Source: Pogonophryne albipinna (lineage: Eukaryota; Chordata; Actinopteri; Perciformes; Artedidraconidae). Taken from it: a stretch of 64,000 nt of DNA. This document shows positions 59,896-64,000 of this stretch, piece after piece. Numbering within the stretch: the stretch's first letter is position 1; the number at the start of each line of letters is the position of its first letter. Made by a program: the position numbers and the translations under genes. The notes under the pieces are model-generated. The model made no database searches, had not been told where the DNA came from, and worked only from the letters and a program-made list of their open reading frames with translations. The DNA lies in NCBI GenBank assembly GCA_028583405.1, contig CM053249.1:33826808-33890807 (forward strand). Direction: 5' to 3'.

Positions 59896-60850
59896 ATAAA
59901 CAAAACGTCACAAAAATGGGTGACATCCTGTGTGCTCTTCTGCCCAAGAGCAACTCACATACCCAGAAGATGAACCTTTATTATCCCCCTCTGGGAAAAT
60001 TCAGACACACAAGTATACAGTTAGGTGCGAACATGCACATGTATTGTAATAGACACATAGTATACACAATATACAGAGTACAGGTAGAATGCACATGCAT
60101 CTGGAGAGGTCCAGACTGAAGAGGCTGCCAGGGAGCACTTAGGGGTTCGCTCCTTGCTCAAGGGCACCTCGGCAGGGCCCAGAAGGTGAACTGGCACCTC
60201 TCTAGCTACCAGTCAACACTCCTTTATTGTCCAATCGGGACTTGAAACGGCCGCCCTTCAATCGCAAATGGCAAAGTCCCTACAAACTGAGCCCAAAAAA
60301 ACTGACGGAACAGTCTTGTTCTCGAGAGGATGAATTCTACTGTATATGTTTTTTATTGCATTATCTTAACAACTACTGGCTTGGTTGTTGTGACATTTGG
60401 TGCAGATAACCTGAGGATGGAGTTAGTGACTGGTGTTCCTCTGATCTTTTATTTTCAAATAAAGATTTTGAGTGAAAATAATCTCAACTGTGGGATGTAT
60501 TTCTATTAAATCTATAACATAGTGTTATTGCAGGAGGATGAGTCGTGAAAAAGACAGCAGAAGACCATGGATGTATAAAGAGAAGGGGAGAGAGAATGTT
60601 GGAGGCTCCAAGAGCGAGAGAATTACAGCTGGAGGCATAGTCGACGAGCCACTCACTGCTGAAGGACGACTAAAAGAGTGTTAATTACTTTGATTATCTT
60701 GGAACAGGTGAAGATCTTATTTTGACTATCTATGGTTAAGGACCTGAAAGGCGTGAATAAAGTCAAGCACCAAGTCAAGCAGCAAGTGATATGATGGAGG
60801 TAAAAAGAAAATTGGCAGTGGATTCCTTGTCTGGCAATTATTTGGGCATC
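59896..60850. other. Repeat fragments, no gene
   Basis: 59980-60010 (tttattatccccctctggga) and 60140-60260 (ccttgctcaagggcacctcg, cgggacttgaaacggccgcc) belong to common fish interspersed repeats, related to 25205-25352. No coding evidence. Confidence 0.45.
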
Positions 60851-61634
60851 ATTGGGAAGCTGTGAAAAAAATAACCATTGGTATCTGCAAATAATGCAGT
60901 TCACCATTGCTGAAAAGGGAGCAGTACCATCCATTCGTGACCATTTGAAATGCCACCCACAACTAAATGAGTGCCTGAGCCTTAAATATAACGCCAAAGA
61001 AACCATCCCATGTGCCAATAACCCCAAGGTCTTTGTTTTCAAAGTCCAACGCATACGACAACAAAAGCCCAAGATGTAATGAATAGGGCTGTCAAGTTAA
61101 CGCGTTAATAACGCGTTAACGCAAAAAAAAATTAACGCCACTAATTATTTTAACGCGATTAACGCATGTGTATTTTTTTTCCTCGACCGCCCCGTAGTTT
61201 CAGAGCGCATCGAGTTTAAAATACCATCTACAAGCTGATGCTGACAGCCCCGCTCCTGCTCCCTGCTTGCGGCAGACCACACTTCCACGCTCACCGGCAG
61301 GCACCGACTGGCCATCGGGAGGACCGGGAGGGTTTGTGTATGTGTGGCCCGAGCGAGCGAGAGAGAGACCTTACGTGCATTGTTGTTGTTAGCATCTGGT
61401 GCTAGCTAGCTGCGCTAACGGATAAAAGGAGCTGTTTAAATGAAAACAGAGGAGCGACATTTCGCCACAACTGCGCCGAGCACTTGACTTTATGCAGGAA
61501 GCCAGACAGTGGGACATTGTACGAAAAGTCAGCACACTCAGCACGGATAGTGCGCAACATGATTGCAGCGTCCAGGCAGCTCCCGTTCGAGCATATGCCT
61601 TGAGTTGCACATAGCTCCAACGATCACACACACG

Positions 61635-61669
<35 letters not shown>

Positions 61670-62120
61670 GCACACACACTTTGTATTGTATTATTGAATG
61701 AGAGAGGTTCCAGGTTGAATTGAGGCGAATATTTGTAATGTTCAGAGGTTGTTGTGTTTAATATTCATGAGAATATTTGTCATTGTTCAAATGATAATAA
61801 ACATTAGCATAAAGCATATTTGTCCACTCATATGTTTATAAGAGTATTAAAAACTTGAAAAATATTCCTCTAAGGTACATTTAGAACAGATCAAAAATGT
61901 GCGATTAACTATGGACAATCATGCGATTAATCGCGATTAAATATTTTAATCGACTGACAGCCCTAGTAATGAAATCATGGCCGCAACAACCAACTACATT
62001 GCCAAAGACATGGACCCTACTATTGTAGAATAAGTTAGTTCCAAATCTCATCAAAGCGTTTGATCCAAAATATGAAGGGCCTGGTGGCAATTTTGTTGCA
62101 GAGAACGCAGTATTAAATTT
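60850..62120 (+). pseudogene. ZBED-like hAT transposase remnant split by MITE
   Basis: 60852-61080 is open and includes SIRDHLKCHPQLNECLSLKY, which may be a BED finger remnant. After the MITE, NYIAKDMDPTIVE (stop) and then, in another frame, VPNLIKAFDPKYEGPG follow; the pairing of an IAKDMxP block with a LxxxxDPKY block is the segment just after the BED finger in ZBED1/4-like hAT proteins. It is strongly eroded. The identification rests on short motifs. Confidence 0.45.
61084..61965. mobile_element. hAT MITE 'tagggctgtc', 882 bp
   Basis: Ends tagggctgtcaagttaacg and cgactgacagcccta, flanked by the perfect 8-bp duplication gtaatgaa (61076-61083, 61966-61973). Subterminal ttaacgcg/cgcgattaa repeats; a (CA)n run at about 61624-61678. 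No transposase. Confidence 0.94.
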
Positions 62121-63021
62121 CTGCGAGGGAAAAGTGGCCTAATCCGCTAACAAATGTGACCTTCTTCTCCACATCCTCCCATCTGTGGTCAGGTCCATTG
62201 CATTTGCCTTTTCCAAGAGTTTCATGGTACATTACCTTGACAACCGGGAGCCTACAAACAGGCTTTTTCCTGGAAGATCACTCAGGAAATATCAAGGCAC
62301 AAGGACTGCAAGAAGCACTCGTGTCACAAAACTCGTTAAGTGTGCATCTCCACCGTAACAGGCATAACGCGTGTTTTGGCCATTGACTGCACCATGAGAT
62401 TGGGGAGCTATGTTCCCCTAGTGGAAAATATATCATTATTTTATTATCAGCAATGTAATACAAGCCTTGTTGTCTGGTGAATATAGCACTCAAGTGCTGC
62501 AAAAATGTAAATGTGCGTGATTGTGTGTGCCCCCTCTGCATATCAATGAGGGAACTACATTCTTCCAAACAACTGTCTCTCACAATACATTTAAATTATA
62601 ATAATTGTAAAGAAATCTTCCAACTCAGTCAACACCAAAAATGTTTTGCAATGTATGTTTTTTATTTATTTTTCTACATATCTCAGTCAGATGTTATTTC
62701 TTTATAAATACCTAAAACACATGCAGACACACACTCCTGTGATGTGACTGTTCTTGCTCTGCAGCCTGGAACTTTTCATTTTAATATCTTTGAAATTACC
62801 TGATTCCATACACCATAAGTGCACTTTAATTGGTGTTGTTTTGGAATAATACTTTTTCCTTTGAGCACATTTTTAAGGGTCTATTTTTGTTTACTATGTG
62901 TGTAATTGCCTGGTTTGAATATATCATTCTTTGTTTAATTTAATTTAATTGTGATTTTAAACGCAAGTAAAAAATATATAGTCCACTTCTAAATATAAAC
63001 AAGAATGTTTTAATGCAAATA
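62121..63021. other. Unassigned sequence
   Basis: AT-rich, no gene or repeat boundary recognised up to the TA target of the Tc1-like element. Confidence 0.4.
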
Positions 63022-64000
63022 CAGTGGGGCAAAAAAGTATTTAGTCAGCCACCAATTGTGCAAGTTCTCCCACTTAAAAAGATGAGAGAGGCCTGTAATT
63101 TTCATCCTAGGTATACCTCAACTATGAGAGACAGAATGAGGGGAAATAATCCAGGAAATCACATTGTCTGATTTTTAAAGAATTTATTTGCAAATTATGG
63201 TGGAAAATAAGTATTTGGTCAATAACAAAAGTTCATCTAAATAATTTGTTATATACCCTTTGTTGGCAATGACAGAGGTCAAACGTTTTCTGTAAGTCTT
63301 CACAAGGTTTTCACACACTGTTGCTGGTATTTTGGCCCATTCCTCCATGCAGATCTCCTCTAGAGCAGTGATGTTTTGGGGCTGTCGCTGGGCAACACGG
63401 ACTTTCAACTCCCTCCAAAGATTTTCTATGGGGTTGAGATCTGGAGACTGGCTAGGCCACTCCAGGACCTTGAAATGCTTCTTACGAAGCCACTCCTTCG
63501 TTGCCCGGGCGGTGTGTTTGGGATCATTGTCATGCTGAAAGACCCAGCCACGTTTCATCTTCAATGCCCTTGCTGATGGAAGGAGGTTGTCACTCAAAAT
63601 CTCACGATACATGGCCCCATTCATTCTTTCCTTTACACGGATCAGTCGTCCTGGTCCCTTTGCAGAAAAACAGCCCCAAAGCATGATGTTTCCACCCCCA
63701 TGTTTTACAGTAGGTATAGTGTTCTTTGGATGCAACTCAGCATTCTTTCTCCTCCAAACAAGTCTAGTTGAGTTTTTACCAAAAAGTTCTATTTTGGTTT
63801 CATCTGACCATATGGCATTCTCCCAATCCTCTTCTGGCTCATCTAAATGCTCTCTAGCAAACTTCAGACGGGCCTGGACATGTACTGGCTTAAGCAGGGG
63901 GACACGTCTGGCACTGCAGGATTTGAGTCCCTGGCGACGTAGTGTGTTACTGATGGTAGCCTTTGTTACTTTGGTCCCAGCTCTCTGCAGGTCATTGACT
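63022..64000 (-). mobile_element. Tc1-like transposon, right part outside window
   Basis: The left end cagtggggcaaaaaagtatt follows TA (63020-63021), the Tc1/mariner target. The transposase runs on the minus strand through the window edge. The other end is not in the window. Confidence 0.93.
63184..64000 (-). CDS. Tc1-like DD34E transposase, partial, open
   Basis: Open through the window edge. From the edge inward: helix-turn-helix end ([19 protein letters not shown]), then DDE core with [11 protein letters not shown] (first-to-second region, Asp), MHP-/[31 protein letters not shown] (second Asp) and [15 protein letters not shown] (Glu). The Asp-Glu spacing fits DD34E. The C-terminal tail continues to a stop at 63184, longer by some residues than usual after [11 protein letters not shown]. 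No stop or frameshift in about 270 codons, in contrast to all other transposases here. The N-terminal DNA-binding domain lies outside the window. Confidence 0.92.
   Translation of the reverse strand, partial: VNDLQRAGTKVTKATISNTLRRQGLKSCSARRVPLLKPVHVQARLKFAREHLDEPEEDWENAIWSDETKIELFGKNSTRLVWRRKNAELHPKNTIPTVKHGGGNIMLWGCFSAKGPGRLIRVKERMNGAMYREILSDNLLPSARALKMKRGWVFQHDNDPKHTARATKEWLRKKHFKVLEWPSQSPDLNPIENLWRELKVRVAQRQPQNITALEEICMEEWAKIPATVCENLVKTYRKRLTSVIANKGYITNYLDELLLLTKYLFSTIICK

Overview
The window looks like accessory, transposon-saturated DNA of a ray-finned (teleost) fish. The evidence is the repertoire: very long (CA)n/(GT)n microsatellites, a Rex3-like LINE end with a (GATG)n tail, a Tc1-like DD34E transposase, a DIRS tyrosine-recombinase element, PIF/Harbinger with a Myb/SANT partner, piggyBac-type TTAA elements, a Ty3/gypsy element, solo LTRs and many hAT copies with 8-bp target-site duplications (TSDs). 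There is one assembly gap of exactly 1,000 N (364-1363). I found no host gene I can name; two short exon-like stretches (49853-49952 and about 51990-52090) are the only weak candidates.

Layout. 1500-2990: LINE ends and a TTAA-bounded tandem repeat. 3238-6444: degenerate Harbinger element with an N-terminal nuclease fragment and a multi-exon Myb/SANT gene on the minus strand, itself split by a 1.37-kb TIR element. 6921-7325: solo LTR with a perfect 5-bp TSD. 7390-9035: repeat family 'R', copy a, hit by a hAT copy with a BED-finger gene. 9036-10207: TTAA element. 10863-12195: unclassified repeat. 13012-17712: a 4.7-kb hAT with a broken BED/hATC transposase, carrying another 1.87-kb hAT. 17713-22560: R copies b and c with a TTAA element and a TIR element holding an unrecognised short gene. 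22641-24824: another TIR element holding a 1.5-kb hAT with a broken SCAND3/ZBED5-like transposase. 25466-30060: microsatellites, a 40-bp minisatellite and repeat fragments. 30060-35477: a second copy of the 1.87-kb hAT family interrupted by a 3.85-kb DIRS element that itself holds hAT debris. 35693-38387: R copy d with about 216-bp terminal inverted repeats. 38595-49700: a 5'-truncated Ty3/gypsy element interrupted by hATs and a solo LTR, one of the hATs (38628-44348) being a nest several layers deep. 50217-50832: third TTAA element. 52369-59090: two tandem copies of a long uncharacterised repeat, the first split by hATs. 59141-59890: solo LTR with a 5-bp TSD. 60850-62120: hAT remnant split by a MITE. 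63022-end: Tc1-like element whose visible transposase is open.

Functionally the window is a record of successive insertions rather than a cooperating gene set. Nearly every transposase or pol gene is broken; the clear exceptions are the partial Tc1 transposase at the right edge and the tyrosine-recombinase domain of the DIRS element, which retains R-H-R-Y. Paralogous uninterrupted copies inside the same window allow several insertions to be verified by their empty sites.
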